Origin: Ignavibacteria bacterium UBA6906
GTDB taxonomy: Bacteria; Bacteroidota; Ignavibacteria; UBA10030; UBA6906
Assembly (NCBI GenBank): GCA_002451155.1
Contig: DKBG01000179.1
Span: 8,785-21,773, forward strand
DNA length: 12,989 nucleotides
Reading direction: 5' to 3'
This document shows positions 1-7,322 of this stretch, piece after piece. Numbering within the stretch: the stretch's first letter is position 1; every line of letters begins with the position of its first letter. The notes beneath the pieces were generated by a model, which was not told where the DNA came from, searched no databases, and saw nothing but the letters and a program-made list of their open reading frames with translations. The position numbers were made by a program, and so were the translations under genes.

Positions 1-992
1 TGGAGCAGGAGGTCCCCCCCGTCCATGATAATCGAGCCGATACCATGCGTCAGATCGAACTCGTCTACAAGGGTCACCTGTTTGTTCGCTTCGGTCACCA
101 GGGAGATCCTGACGAGATAGAGATCCGGAGTTTCCGGACGCCAGAGCTTGGGCTCCGCGATCTGTATCTGCACCGATGGGTCTTCCCATCCGTCGCCTGT
201 GCGCTTGAGCAGCGCAACGGGGCTGCGACCCACTGACAGTCCGGAGATCTTCTCAACCACTTCAGCGACAATTCCCGGTGCGCCGGAGGGCACACCCCGG
301 ACGGTGTCCACGGTCGGGTCCGGTCCCTCGACCACTGCCGAAATGTTGACCTGCGCGACGGCGCCTCCTTTGAGGATCTCCGACCTCACCAGCGCTTCTT
401 TGATAAAGAGCCGCGGCGTGCCGAGAAGAAAAACCTCGCGGACGATGCCGCCATAGGCCTTGCTCCCCCACACCCGCCTGCGAAGAGGGAATGTCTGTCT
501 CATGTCAAGCCGATTGCTCGTCACGACCCGAATCGTGTTCTCGCCGCCGGTCAGCAGGAGGTTATCAGGAATCTCTTCGATGAACGAGGTGGATCCGCCA
601 GCGTGACTCCCGACGAACTCACCGTTGAGGGAAATCTCGGCCTGGTAGTTGACTCCGAAAAAGACCAATTGGAACCGGTAAGTATCCAGATCCTGGGCAC
701 TGAGGTTAAACTTTCTCTGAAAAGTCACCGAGGCGGGATCAGCATATGAGGAAGGAATCCTTACGGTCCCGGTTCCGCCTCCTTCAGCTGTATACATCCA
801 CTCACCCCCGAGATCGATCTTCTTTCTCGTCGGCGTATCAAGCAGAAACCCTCCGTCTGATCCACGGATAAACTCGTTCCCATTCTCGAAAAAATGACCC
901 TGGGAGGAGACTGGATCTGAGAGTCCGATAGAAAGAAGGAATAGAGTGAGGAGACGCCAGGCGCCAGAGGCGCCCGTGTGGCACGATCGCAC
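1..992 (-). CDS. Secreted glycoside hydrolase family 2 protein, N-terminal part (C-terminus beyond the window)
   Basis: The frame is open from about 1055 to the left edge, giving about 330 residues from a GTG at 992. The product starts with an arginine-containing stretch and a hydrophobic core (LLTLFLLSIGL, residues 14-24), then VSS-Q, consistent with a Sec signal peptide and export. No lipobox Cys is seen. Residues about 45-190 look like the GH2 sugar-binding jelly roll: a FFGVNYQAEISLNGEFVG motif at 111-128, a following HAGG, and WGSKAYGGIVREV near 175-187. An immunoglobulin-like sandwich follows, ending in a KLWRPETPDLYLVRISL stretch that is typical of the family. HGIGSIIMDGGDLLL at the very end matches the linker into the catalytic TIM barrel. 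The barrel and its acid/base and nucleophile Glu lie outside, so the activity (beta-galactosidase, glucuronidase, mannosidase or inactive) cannot be told. The start is uncertain: there is no ATG and no Shine-Dalgarno, and TTG at 1013 is an alternative. It lies 158 bases after tpiA and probably has its own promoter. Confidence 0.85.
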   Translation of the reverse strand, partial: MRSCHTGASGAWRLLTLFLLSIGLSDPVSSQGHFFENGNEFIRGSDGGFLLDTPTRKKIDLGGEWMYTAEGGGTGTVRIPSSYADPASVTFQRKFNLSAQDLDTYRFQLVFFGVNYQAEISLNGEFVGSHAGGSTSFIEEIPDNLLLTGGENTIRVVTSNRLDMRQTFPLRRRVWGSKAYGGIVREVFLLGTPRLFIKEALVRSEILKGGAVAQVNISAVVEGPDPTVDTVRGVPSGAPGIVAEVVEKISGLSVGRSPVALLKRTGDGWEDPSVQIQIAEPKLWRPETPDLYLVRISLVTEANKQVTLVDEFDLTHGIGSIIMDGGDLLL

Positions 993-1058
993 AGGGGTGG
1001 GGAGTTCTGTCAAGTATTCGTAACCGCTTTTACGGGAGGAAATAACCCATATCAGCTA

Positions 1059-1087
1059 AATATAAGCATAAGAGGAGGGGAAAGCAA
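1059..1087 (-). promoter_or_regulatory. Candidate promoter for the GH2 gene
   Basis: On the minus strand TTGCTT (1087-1082) is followed after exactly 17 bases by TATATT (1064-1059). The -10 matches the sigma-70 consensus at 5 of 6 positions; the -35 matches at only 3 of 6. The same spot reads TATATTTA, close to the Bacteroidota -7 element TAnnTTTG. It sits in the AT-rich 158-base gap between tpiA and the GH2 gene and would give a leader of about 60 bases to the GTG at 992. This was found by eye and is unproven. Confidence 0.35.
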
Positions 1088-1150
1088 TCAATTTAGCGGA
1101 TTCACACTGACTACCGATCTTCATCGCACGAAAAAGTCACCGTTTCGGGC

Positions 1151-1909
1151 CTATTTTGCACTCCGAATGATCTGATAAAATGAATCAGCTTTCAAGCATG
1201 CACCGCCTACGAGTGCTCCGTCTATGTCATTTTGGCTTAACAGTTCGGCAGAATTGTCAGGTTTTACGCTTCCGCCGTACTGGATAACAAGCGACTGAGA
1301 AACGGCATCACCGTAGAGATTTCGGACGATACCTCGGATCATCGCGTGGACAGCTTCAGCCTGAGCCGGCGTCGCCGTTCTGCCTGTCCCGATAGCCCAG
1401 ACCGGTTCATAGGCAATGATGAGCCTGTTCATCTCCTCTGCCGTAAGCCCCTCCAGGACACCTCGCACCTGTCCGCCAACGATTGCATCAGTGACGCCCG
1501 ATTCCCGCTCCTTCAGAGTCTCACCGACACAGAGGATTGGCTGAAGCGCAGCCCTGAGCGCTTTCTTTGCCTTGCGGTTGACACTCTCATCAGTCTCCCC
1601 GTAATACTGTCGCCGTTCCGAGTGCCCCAGAATGACGAAGTCGCAACCTGCGGATTTCAACATCTTCCAGGAGATCTCTCCCGTGAATGCTCCCTCATCA
1701 TGCTCGGACATGTTCTGCGCGCCGAGGCGGATTCGCGAACCGCGCACCATCTCCGCCGCAACGCTGAGGGAGGTGAATGGCGGGCACACGACTGCTGTAA
1801 CTCCCTCCGGGATCTCCGCCGTCCGGGCAACCAGCGCACCCAGAAGCTCACGAGTTTCAGCGAGATCCTTATACATCTTCCAGTTACCGGCAATGACTTT
1901 CTGTCGCAT
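1151..1909 (-). CDS. tpiA: Triosephosphate isomerase
   Basis: Cytosolic glycolytic and gluconeogenic enzyme interconverting dihydroxyacetone phosphate and glyceraldehyde 3-phosphate. The 252 residues match the usual family length. All hallmarks of the TIM barrel are visible: GNWKM at 8-12 with catalytic Lys11, ILGHSERR at 93-100 with the electrophile His96, AYEPVWAIGTG at 166-176 with the catalytic base Glu168 and the flexible loop 6, YGGSV at 211-215, and the phosphate-gripping GG at 235-236. The ATG at 1909 is preceded by AAAGGA about 10 bases upstream, a weak but usable ribosome site. It lies 53 bases after the universal stress protein gene with no evident promoter between, so it is probably the last gene of the pruA-sucC-gatB-usp run. 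It is separated from gap and pgk by about 9.4 kb. I see no clear terminator after its TAG. Confidence 0.98.
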   Translation of the reverse strand: MRQKVIAGNWKMYKDLAETRELLGALVARTAEIPEGVTAVVCPPFTSLSVAAEMVRGSRIRLGAQNMSEHDEGAFTGEISWKMLKSAGCDFVILGHSERRQYYGETDESVNRKAKKALRAALQPILCVGETLKERESGVTDAIVGGQVRGVLEGLTAEEMNRLIIAYEPVWAIGTGRTATPAQAEAVHAMIRGIVRNLYGDAVSQSLVIQYGGSVKPDNSAELLSQNDIDGALVGGACLKADSFYQIIRSAK

Positions 1910-1962
1910 CTGACAAACGTCCTTTCTGTTCTTGGATACGCTCGACCGGAGACACAGGGCAA

Positions 1963-2874
1963 TCAGCGCAGGAGCGGGGCCGACTTTTCGGTCAGGGGCC
2001 GGGCGAACCCAGTACGATGAAATGGATGAGCCACGGTGAGCACCGGCCGCCTCGACTGCCTGACAACTTCCGCCGCATTGTTCCCGATATGGACCCTGCG
2101 AAGACCCTTCTGTCCATGCGTGGACATAACAATAAGACTGACATCCCTGTCCTCCGAGAACCGGATTATCGAGTTGCTCGGCTCAAGATCCCTGTCGAAC
2201 ACATACTCCACGCGGACCTTCTCTGCCTCCGGATGGTGCGTTCGCAGGTCCGGGAGCCTGGCGCGAATGGCCGCCTCATCTTCCGGCCGTTCTAGTTCCG
2301 TGATATGTTGAATATAGAGGACCGCACTGTTCTGGCGGGCGATTGAAAGCGCGTACGAGAGAGCGACATTTCCGGCGGGCGAGAGATCCGTCGGACAGAG
2401 GATTGACTCTATCCTCATATTCACCCGGAGACCTTGCTGCACGCTCAGGACCGGCTGCCGCGAGAGCCGCACAACGCGCTCGGCGGTGCTTCCGATAAGG
2501 TCCGAGGCAAGATGGGTCTGCCCCCTCGTCGAAATAATAATCAGATCGTAATCGATCCGTTCACTCTCCTCGACAATCACCTTGTATGCGCGCCCCTCCC
2601 GTACCTCCGTCTGCAGCGAGACTGATTTCCCCTGAATCGCCCTTGTAAGCCGTTCGAACTGGGTGCTGAGGAATTCCCGTGTTTCCTTCCTGTATGCCCC
2701 CGCCGCCTCGGTTTGAGCCCCCGCCTGGCCCACTCCCGTGACGGAGAATTCGTCAACATGAAGGATGGTAATCTCCGCGTGGTACGGTGCCCCCAGAAAC
2801 GCTGCGTGCTCGAGCGCCTCTTCCGAATGTCGCGAGAAATCGGTCGGTACAAGAATCTTTAGGAGTCGATACAT
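1963..2874 (-). CDS. Universal stress protein with two tandem UspA domains
   Basis: A 303-residue cytosolic protein made of two UspA-type Rossmann-like domains, about residues 1-148 and 153-284, plus a short tail. Each domain opens with the family beta-1 motif (ILVPTDFS with Asp12; ILCPTDLS with Asp163). Each ends with a nucleotide-loop relative: STRG-x9-GS at 115-129, STHG-x9-GN at 251-265. The family ATP motif is G-x2-G-x9-G-S/T. In both domains the first Gly is Ser, and in domain 2 the final S/T is Asn. Domain 1 may still bind ATP and domain 2 may bind poorly or not at all; this is inference. Family members respond to starvation and stress, but the exact role cannot be read from sequence. 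The ATG lies 2 bases after the gatB stop, with AAGG inside the end of gatB as ribosome site, so the gene is very likely cotranscribed and possibly translationally coupled to gatB. Confidence 0.93.
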   Translation of the reverse strand: MYRLLKILVPTDFSRHSEEALEHAAFLGAPYHAEITILHVDEFSVTGVGQAGAQTEAAGAYRKETREFLSTQFERLTRAIQGKSVSLQTEVREGRAYKVIVEESERIDYDLIIISTRGQTHLASDLIGSTAERVVRLSRQPVLSVQQGLRVNMRIESILCPTDLSPAGNVALSYALSIARQNSAVLYIQHITELERPEDEAAIRARLPDLRTHHPEAEKVRVEYVFDRDLEPSNSIIRFSEDRDVSLIVMSTHGQKGLRRVHIGNNAAEVVRQSRRPVLTVAHPFHRTGFARPLTEKSAPLLR

Positions 2875-2876
2875 CG

Positions 2877-4355
2877 TCAGCCTTTCAACGCCTCCAGCTT
2901 CTTCCGGAGAACGTCATTCACCACCTTTGGATTTGCCCGGCCCCCTGTCAACTTCATCGCCTCGCCCACAAAAAATCCGAACACCTTGACGTTGCCACCC
3001 AGGTATTTCTTCACCTGTGCCTCATTGTCGGCCAGCACCCTGGCAATCACCTCCTCGATTTCTCCCGCGTCGGACACCTGGGTCAGGCCCTTGCTCCGGA
3101 CTATCGATTCAGGGGAATCCCCTGTCGAGCACATCTCCTCGAAGACCTCCTTTGCGATTTTGCCGCTGATCGTACCCCCCCTGAGAAGAAGGAGGAGTTC
3201 CGACAGCCGTCCGGGAGATACTGGAAACTCGGCGATTGAAATTTTCCTCTCGCTCACGACCCGGAGCACCTCCGTCATCACCCAGTTGCTCACCTGTTTG
3301 GCACTCTCACGCGCGTCGCTGCCTCCCCTGACGGTCACCATCTCGAGCGTCGTCTCGAAATATCCGGCAACCGCCCTGTCCGCCGTGAGAACATCCGCAT
3401 CATATCGGGGGAGGCCGAGAACCGTCACAAACCGGTCGCGCTTCGCCGTCGGCAGCTCCGGGAGGGTTTTCTTCACACGGTTGATCCAGTCCTCGTCAAC
3501 GAGCACGGGAACCAGATCAGGATCGGGGAAATACCGATAATCATGCGCTTCCTCCTTGCTCCGCATCGGGACGGCAACGTTCTGGTTTGCATCCCAGAGA
3601 AGGGTTTCCTGGACGACCTTCCCCCCATCCTCGATGAGCCGGATCTGGCGGTTGATTTCAAACTCCAGTGCCCGCTCAACATTGCGGAAGGAGTTCATGT
3701 TCTTCACTTCCGTTTTGGTGCCCATTCGATCCGCACCTGTTAGACGGACGGACACATTCGCATCACAGCGAAGACTGCCCTCCTCCATATTCCCGTCGCA
3801 GATGCCGAGATACGTCACCAGTTGCCGGATCTTCGAGAGGTAGAGGTAGGCCTCCCTGGGAGACCGCAGATCGGGGGCGCTCACAATTTCGATCAGGGGA
3901 ACGCCGCATCGATTCACGTCCACAAGGGTGTCAACGTCAAGATCGTGGATGGATTTGCCCGCGTCCTCTTCCATGTGGATGCGGATGATCCCGACCGTTG
4001 TCCGGGTCCCGTCGTCGAGATCGATTTCAATCTCGCCGCCGCTGCAGATCGGCTCCTCGTACTGCGAGATCTGATATCCCTTCGGCAGATCAGGATAAAA
4101 GTAGTTCTTGCGAGCGAATACCGATTTCGGCGCGATACGGCAGTTGACCGCCAGCCCCATACGGATCACAAATTCAACGACCTGCAGATTCAGCACGGGA
4201 AGTGTCCCGGGCATCCCGAGACATACAGGGCACACATTTTCGTTCGGGTCGATTCCGAATTCCGTCGAGCATCCGCAGAACGCCTTCGAGCGCGTCAGCA
4301 GTTGTGCATGAACTTCCAGTCCGATAACCGGCTCGTATCGCTCGTTGAACTTCAC
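2877..4355 (-). CDS. gatB: Aspartyl/glutamyl-tRNA(Asn/Gln) amidotransferase subunit B
   Basis: Subunit B of the GatCAB amidotransferase, which phosphorylates and then amidates Glu-tRNA(Gln) or Asp-tRNA(Asn), using ammonia produced by GatA. The length of 492 residues is typical. The cradle domain begins YEPVIGLEVHAQLLTRSKAF and carries the four zinc-site cysteines C27, C29, C42 and C45. The family signature DVNRCGVPLIEIVS is at 146-159, with EEGSLRCDANVSVR just after. The C-terminal third, from about residue 345, is the helical YqeY-like tRNA-binding domain ending GEAMKLTGGRANPKVV (464-479). The start is GTG at 4355 with a perfect AGGAGG 5 bases upstream. The ATG at 4360 is out of frame, reads ATG-GCG-TGA, and has zero spacing to the AGGAGG, so it is not the start. 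gatA and gatC are not in the window, so the subunits are encoded at separate loci. sucC is upstream and usp follows by 2 bases. Confidence 0.98.
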   Translation of the reverse strand: MKFNERYEPVIGLEVHAQLLTRSKAFCGCSTEFGIDPNENVCPVCLGMPGTLPVLNLQVVEFVIRMGLAVNCRIAPKSVFARKNYFYPDLPKGYQISQYEEPICSGGEIEIDLDDGTRTTVGIIRIHMEEDAGKSIHDLDVDTLVDVNRCGVPLIEIVSAPDLRSPREAYLYLSKIRQLVTYLGICDGNMEEGSLRCDANVSVRLTGADRMGTKTEVKNMNSFRNVERALEFEINRQIRLIEDGGKVVQETLLWDANQNVAVPMRSKEEAHDYRYFPDPDLVPVLVDEDWINRVKKTLPELPTAKRDRFVTVLGLPRYDADVLTADRAVAGYFETTLEMVTVRGGSDARESAKQVSNWVMTEVLRVVSERKISIAEFPVSPGRLSELLLLLRGGTISGKIAKEVFEEMCSTGDSPESIVRSKGLTQVSDAGEIEEVIARVLADNEAQVKKYLGGNVKVFGFFVGEAMKLTGGRANPKVVNDVLRKKLEALKG

Positions 4356-4360
4356 GCCAT

Positions 4361-4366
4361 CCTCCT
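4361..4366 (-). promoter_or_regulatory. Ribosome binding site that fixes the GTG start of gatB
   Basis: AGGAGG on the minus strand, 5 bases before GTG 4355. It is one of the strongest Shine-Dalgarno matches in the window and decides between the GTG and an out-of-frame ATG that directly abuts it. Confidence 0.85.
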
Positions 4367-4377
4367 CATGTGCCAGT

Positions 4378-4421
4378 CACACCCGCCCCCGAACCCCCCG
4401 CATCATCCTCCCCTGGGTGTG
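4378..4421 (-). repeat. G-rich leader with flanking inverted repeat before gatB
   Basis: In the sucC-gatB gap the sense strand carries four G-runs (GGGG, GGGGGG, GGGGG, GGG) between 4413 and 4382, with loops of 10, 3 and 1 bases. The tract is bracketed by a perfect 7-bp inverted repeat, CACACCC (4421-4415) and GGGTGTG (4384-4378). The last G-run is also part of the right arm. The element ends 11 bases before the AGGAGG of gatB. It could form an RNA hairpin or a long-loop G-quadruplex, but not both. There is no U-tract, so it is not a standard intrinsic terminator. Function is unknown. Confidence 0.45.
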
Positions 4422-4430
4422 CGAGATTGC

Positions 4431-5591
4431 TCAGGCTATCGCCTGCGTCACTTTCTCCGCCGCCTCCTTGAGACTGCCCGCGACCAGGAAATTCAGGCCC
4501 GACTCCCGGAGAATGTCTCCCGCAAGATCCGCGTTCGTCCCGGCAAGACGGACCACGATCGGAACTTGCACGTCAACCTTCTTTGCCGCTTCCACAACTC
4601 CGCTCGCGACTCTGTCGCACCGGACAATTCCGCCGAAGATATTGATCAGCACAGCCCTGACATTCGGGTCCGCAAGGATAATTTTGAAGCCCGATTCGAC
4701 AGTTTCCGCGCTCGCGCCTCCTCCGACATCGAGAAAATTCGCCGGTTGACCCCCCGCGAGCTTGATGATATCCATCGTCCCCATGGCAAGGCCCGCACCG
4801 TTCACCATGCAGCCGACATTCCCGTCCAGTTTGATGTAGTTCAGGTTGGATTTTGAGGCTTCAACCTCCAGCGGGTCCTCCTCGTCAAGGTCCCGGAGCG
4901 TGAGCACGTCGGGGTGGCGGTCCACCGCATTGTCGTCGAAATTGATTTTTGCGTCGAGCGCCAGGACCCGTCCATCCCGCGTGATGACAAGCGGGTTGAT
5001 TTCGGCCAGCGAGCAGTCCATCTCCTGATACGCTCGATAGAGTGCGAGGAGAAATTTTACCGCGTTTTTGAACGCATCGCCACTGAGTCCGAGACCGAAT
5101 GCCACCGCCCTTGCCTGATACGGTTGGAACCCGATCGACCGATCGACAAATTCCTTGATGATCTTCTCGGGCGTCTCCGCTGCGACTTTTTCGATTTCCA
5201 CTCCTCCTTCGGTCGACGCCATGACAACATTGCGCGAGGAGGCACGATCGAGTGTCACACCGACATAGAGTTCCCGCGCAATATCGATTCCCTCTTCGAT
5301 CAACAGACGTTTGACGATCCGGCCTTCAGGCCCGGTCTGGTGGGTGACAAGGCGCATGCCGAGCATCGCGTCGGCCTTTTCGCGCACTTCGTCGAGACTC
5401 TTTGCGACTTTCACTCCGCCGCCCTTCCCCCGTCCGCCGGCATGGATCTGCGCTTTCACCACCCAGAGAGATCCACCGAGATTCTCTGCTACCCGGACCG
5501 CCTCATCGGGCGAAAAGGCGACCCTCCCGGCCGGGGTGGCAACATGAAATTGTCGAAGGATTTCTTTTGCCTGATACTCATGGACTTTCAT
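4431..5591 (-). CDS. sucC: Succinyl-CoA synthetase (ADP/GDP-forming) beta subunit
   Basis: Beta subunit of succinate-CoA ligase, which makes ATP or GTP from succinyl-CoA in the TCA cycle. From the ATG at 5591 it has 386 residues, close to the 388 of E. coli SucC. The N-terminal ATP-grasp domain starts MKVHEYQAKEIL, with Lys46 in VVKAQIHAGGRGKGGG (44-59), and the Mg-binding Asn199 (EINPL) and Asp213 (DAKINFDDNA). The C-terminal ligase domain shows GNVGCMVNGAGLAMGTMD (258-275) and NIFGGIVRCDRVA (317-329). The frame stays open upstream to 5747, but GGAG lies 5 bases before the 5591 ATG and homology begins there, so the longer version is rejected. It follows pruA by 20 bases, suggesting cotranscription. 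The alpha subunit gene sucD, which carries the phosphorylated His, is not in this window. Confidence 0.97.
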   Translation of the reverse strand: MKVHEYQAKEILRQFHVATPAGRVAFSPDEAVRVAENLGGSLWVVKAQIHAGGRGKGGGVKVAKSLDEVREKADAMLGMRLVTHQTGPEGRIVKRLLIEEGIDIARELYVGVTLDRASSRNVVMASTEGGVEIEKVAAETPEKIIKEFVDRSIGFQPYQARAVAFGLGLSGDAFKNAVKFLLALYRAYQEMDCSLAEINPLVITRDGRVLALDAKINFDDNAVDRHPDVLTLRDLDEEDPLEVEASKSNLNYIKLDGNVGCMVNGAGLAMGTMDIIKLAGGQPANFLDVGGGASAETVESGFKIILADPNVRAVLINIFGGIVRCDRVASGVVEAAKKVDVQVPIVVRLAGTNADLAGDILRESGLNFLVAGSLKEAAEKVTQAIA

Positions 5592-5611
5592 GGGTTCTCC
5601 GTTCGCAATGA

Positions 5612-7171
5612 TTACTTCCGGATCTTCTCCGCTATAGACTTTGCCTGCAGGAAGAGCAGCAGGTAGTCTCTCCCTCCAGCCTTCGAATCGGTGCCGCTCA
5701 TATTGAAACCGCCAAAGGGATGGACCCCGACCAGGGCGCCGGTGCATTTCCTGTTGAAATAGAGATTCCCGACAAAGAATTCCTTCTCCGCGCGCGCGAT
5801 TTTCCTTCGGTCCCCGGTGTAAACGGCTCCGGTCAAGCCGAATTCGGTATTGTTCGCGATCGCGAGAGCGTCGTCATAGTCCTTGGACCTGATCACAGCA
5901 AGCACAGGGCCGAAGATTTCCTCCTGCGCGATCGTAGCGCGGGGATCTACGTCAGCAATCACGGTCGGACGGACGAAGTAGCCATCTCCCGCTCCGGCGG
6001 TTCCGCCTGATACCAGCCGTCCGCCTTCACGGACACCGCGATCGATGTAGGCAAGGATGCTCTCCTGGGACGCCCGGTTGACCACAGGGCCGACTGCAAT
6101 GGCGGGATCCGTCGGGTCCCCCATCGTGAGATTCTCAGTCTCTTTCACGCAGAGTTCGAGGAACCGATCGTAGACCTTTTCATCGACAATAACGCGCGAG
6201 CAGGCGGAACACTTTTGCCCCTGGAAGCCGAAGGCGGAGGCGACGACGCCGGCTGCGGCTTCGGCAAGGTTGACTCCGCTGTCGACGATGATCGAATCTT
6301 TGCCTCCCATCTCCGCCACGACCCTCTTCAGCCAGATCTGGCCTGGCTGGACGCGGGCGGCAAGTTCATTGATGTGGATTCCAACCTCCTTCGATCCCGT
6401 AAACGACACGAAACGCGTCTTCGCATGCCCGACGAGTGTGTCACCGACAGCCCCGCCAGGGCCGGTCACAAAATTGATAACACCCGGCGGCAGCCCCGCC
6501 TCCTGCATGATCTCGACAAACTTCCATCCGGTGAGAGGAGAGTCGCTGGACGGCTTCAGCACCACCGTGTTCCCGGTAACGATCGCGGCGGAGGTCATCC
6601 CGGCCAGAATCGCCAGCGGAAAGTTCCACGGAGGGATTACCACACCAACGCCAAGGGGAACGTACACCAGCTTCCCCTTTTCTCCCCGGTTCCTGACGAC
6701 TGGATGGTCAACCCCGTAACGCAGCATTTCCCGGGCGTAGAATTCAAGAAAATCAATTGCCTCGGCGACGTCAGCATCGGCTTCAGGCCAGCTTTTCCCC
6801 ACCTCGAGCATCTCGACGGCGTTCAGCTCCATGCGGCGTTTCCGCATGATCCTGGCGGCCCGGAAAAGATACCCGGCCCGTATTTTCGCAGGCACCTGCT
6901 TCCACTCCTCGAAGGCGGCAAGCGCCGCATCCATTGCGCGTTGGGCAGTCGCCGCGTCCCCTTTCTGAAATGTCCCAAGGACTTCCGCGGGATGTGCAGG
7001 ATTATACGAGTGGAATTTCTGCTCAACAAAGATCTGCTCTTTGCCAATGATGATCGGATATTCTCTCCCAAGAGCGTTTCGGACCGCGGAGATCGCGTGT
7101 TCCTGTTTTGTCCTGTTGGCAGGGCGGGAGAAATCAACCAGAGGTTCGTTTGAAAATTTTGGACTGGGCAT
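5612..7171 (-). CDS. pruA: L-glutamate gamma-semialdehyde (1-pyrroline-5-carboxylate) dehydrogenase, RocA type
   Basis: NAD(P)-dependent aldehyde dehydrogenase that oxidises glutamate semialdehyde, formed from proline or from arginine via ornithine, to glutamate. It has 519 residues, the size of the stand-alone RocA-type enzyme rather than bifunctional PutA. Visible motifs are PWNFP at 181-185 with oxyanion Asn183, FTGS at 257-260, AEMGGKD at 286-292 with the general base Glu287, GQKCSACSR at 318-326 with catalytic Cys321, EEIFGPV at 417-423, and HPFGGFNMSGTDSKAGG near the end, which is characteristic of this subfamily. ATG 7171 has GAGG 5 bases upstream. A promoter-like sequence with an internal dyad lies about 80 bases upstream. 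No proline dehydrogenase or arginase gene is in the window, so the substrate source is not shown. sucC follows by 20 bases, which fits feeding of glutamate carbon into the TCA cycle. Confidence 0.95.
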   Translation of the reverse strand: MPSPKFSNEPLVDFSRPANRTKQEHAISAVRNALGREYPIIIGKEQIFVEQKFHSYNPAHPAEVLGTFQKGDAATAQRAMDAALAAFEEWKQVPAKIRAGYLFRAARIMRKRRMELNAVEMLEVGKSWPEADADVAEAIDFLEFYAREMLRYGVDHPVVRNRGEKGKLVYVPLGVGVVIPPWNFPLAILAGMTSAAIVTGNTVVLKPSSDSPLTGWKFVEIMQEAGLPPGVINFVTGPGGAVGDTLVGHAKTRFVSFTGSKEVGIHINELAARVQPGQIWLKRVVAEMGGKDSIIVDSGVNLAEAAAGVVASAFGFQGQKCSACSRVIVDEKVYDRFLELCVKETENLTMGDPTDPAIAVGPVVNRASQESILAYIDRGVREGGRLVSGGTAGAGDGYFVRPTVIADVDPRATIAQEEIFGPVLAVIRSKDYDDALAIANNTEFGLTGAVYTGDRRKIARAEKEFFVGNLYFNRKCTGALVGVHPFGGFNMSGTDSKAGGRDYLLLFLQAKSIAEKIRK

Positions 7172-7250
7172 GCGGGCCTCTTCTACCAGAATTCGTGGAC
7201 TATCGGCGATGTTGGTGCGGTAGGAACGGGAAGATCTTGATCAGCAACCT

Positions 7251-7279
7251 AATTTAGGCAAAAACGGCCTAAATCGCAA
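7251..7279 (-). promoter_or_regulatory. Candidate sigma-70-like promoter for pruA
   Basis: On the minus strand TTGCGA (7279-7274) and TAAATT (7256-7251) are spaced by exactly 17 bases; each matches the consensus at 4 of 6 positions. A start near 7244 would give a leader of about 70 bases to the pruA ATG. It lies in the 151-base gap after folD, the only substantial gap upstream of pruA. Confidence 0.45.
7252..7274 (-). repeat. Perfect 8-bp inverted repeat, possible operator of pruA
   Basis: ATTTAGGC (7252-7259) and GCCTAAAT (7267-7274) form a perfect dyad with a 7-base centre. It fills the spacer of the candidate promoter, covers most of its -10 box and touches its -35. This is the arrangement expected of a repressor operator. 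It is not followed by a run of T on either strand, so an intrinsic terminator for folD is less likely. The cognate regulator is unknown and no regulator gene is nearby. Confidence 0.45.
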
Positions 7280-7322
7280 GAAAACCAGGTCGGATGTGGG
7301 GGATTCGTCAGGTTCCGGCGGG

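Noticed and set aside
1008..1013. Perfect TTGACA on the minus strand upstream of the GH2 gene
   Set aside because: No -10-like sequence occurs 16-18 bases downstream; the region there is GC-rich. The better promoter pair is further upstream at 1059-1087.
1120..1153. Possible terminator after tpiA (CGAAA...TTTCG)
   Set aside because: Only a 5-bp AT-containing stem with a 9-base loop and no following T-run.
978..1175. Plus-strand 65-codon frame across the tpiA/GH2 gap
   Set aside because: Begins at a GTG inside the GH2 signal peptide and ends inside tpiA; no ribosome site at that start.
1346..2020. Plus-strand open frame of 224 codons
   Set aside because: Antisense to tpiA and the end of usp; no plausible protein features.
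3822..4856. Plus-strand open frame of 344 codons
   Set aside because: It lies antisense across gatB and sucC, both confidently identified. The product has no recognisable motif and is rich in His/Arg/Asp as expected of a mirror frame in GC-rich DNA.
5592..5747. N-terminal extension of sucC by 52 residues
   Set aside because: It overlaps the end of pruA, is not homologous to SucC, and a good ribosome site precedes the 5591 ATG.
6215..7153. Plus-strand open frame of 312 codons
   Set aside because: Entirely antisense to pruA, low-complexity composition, no domain recognisable.
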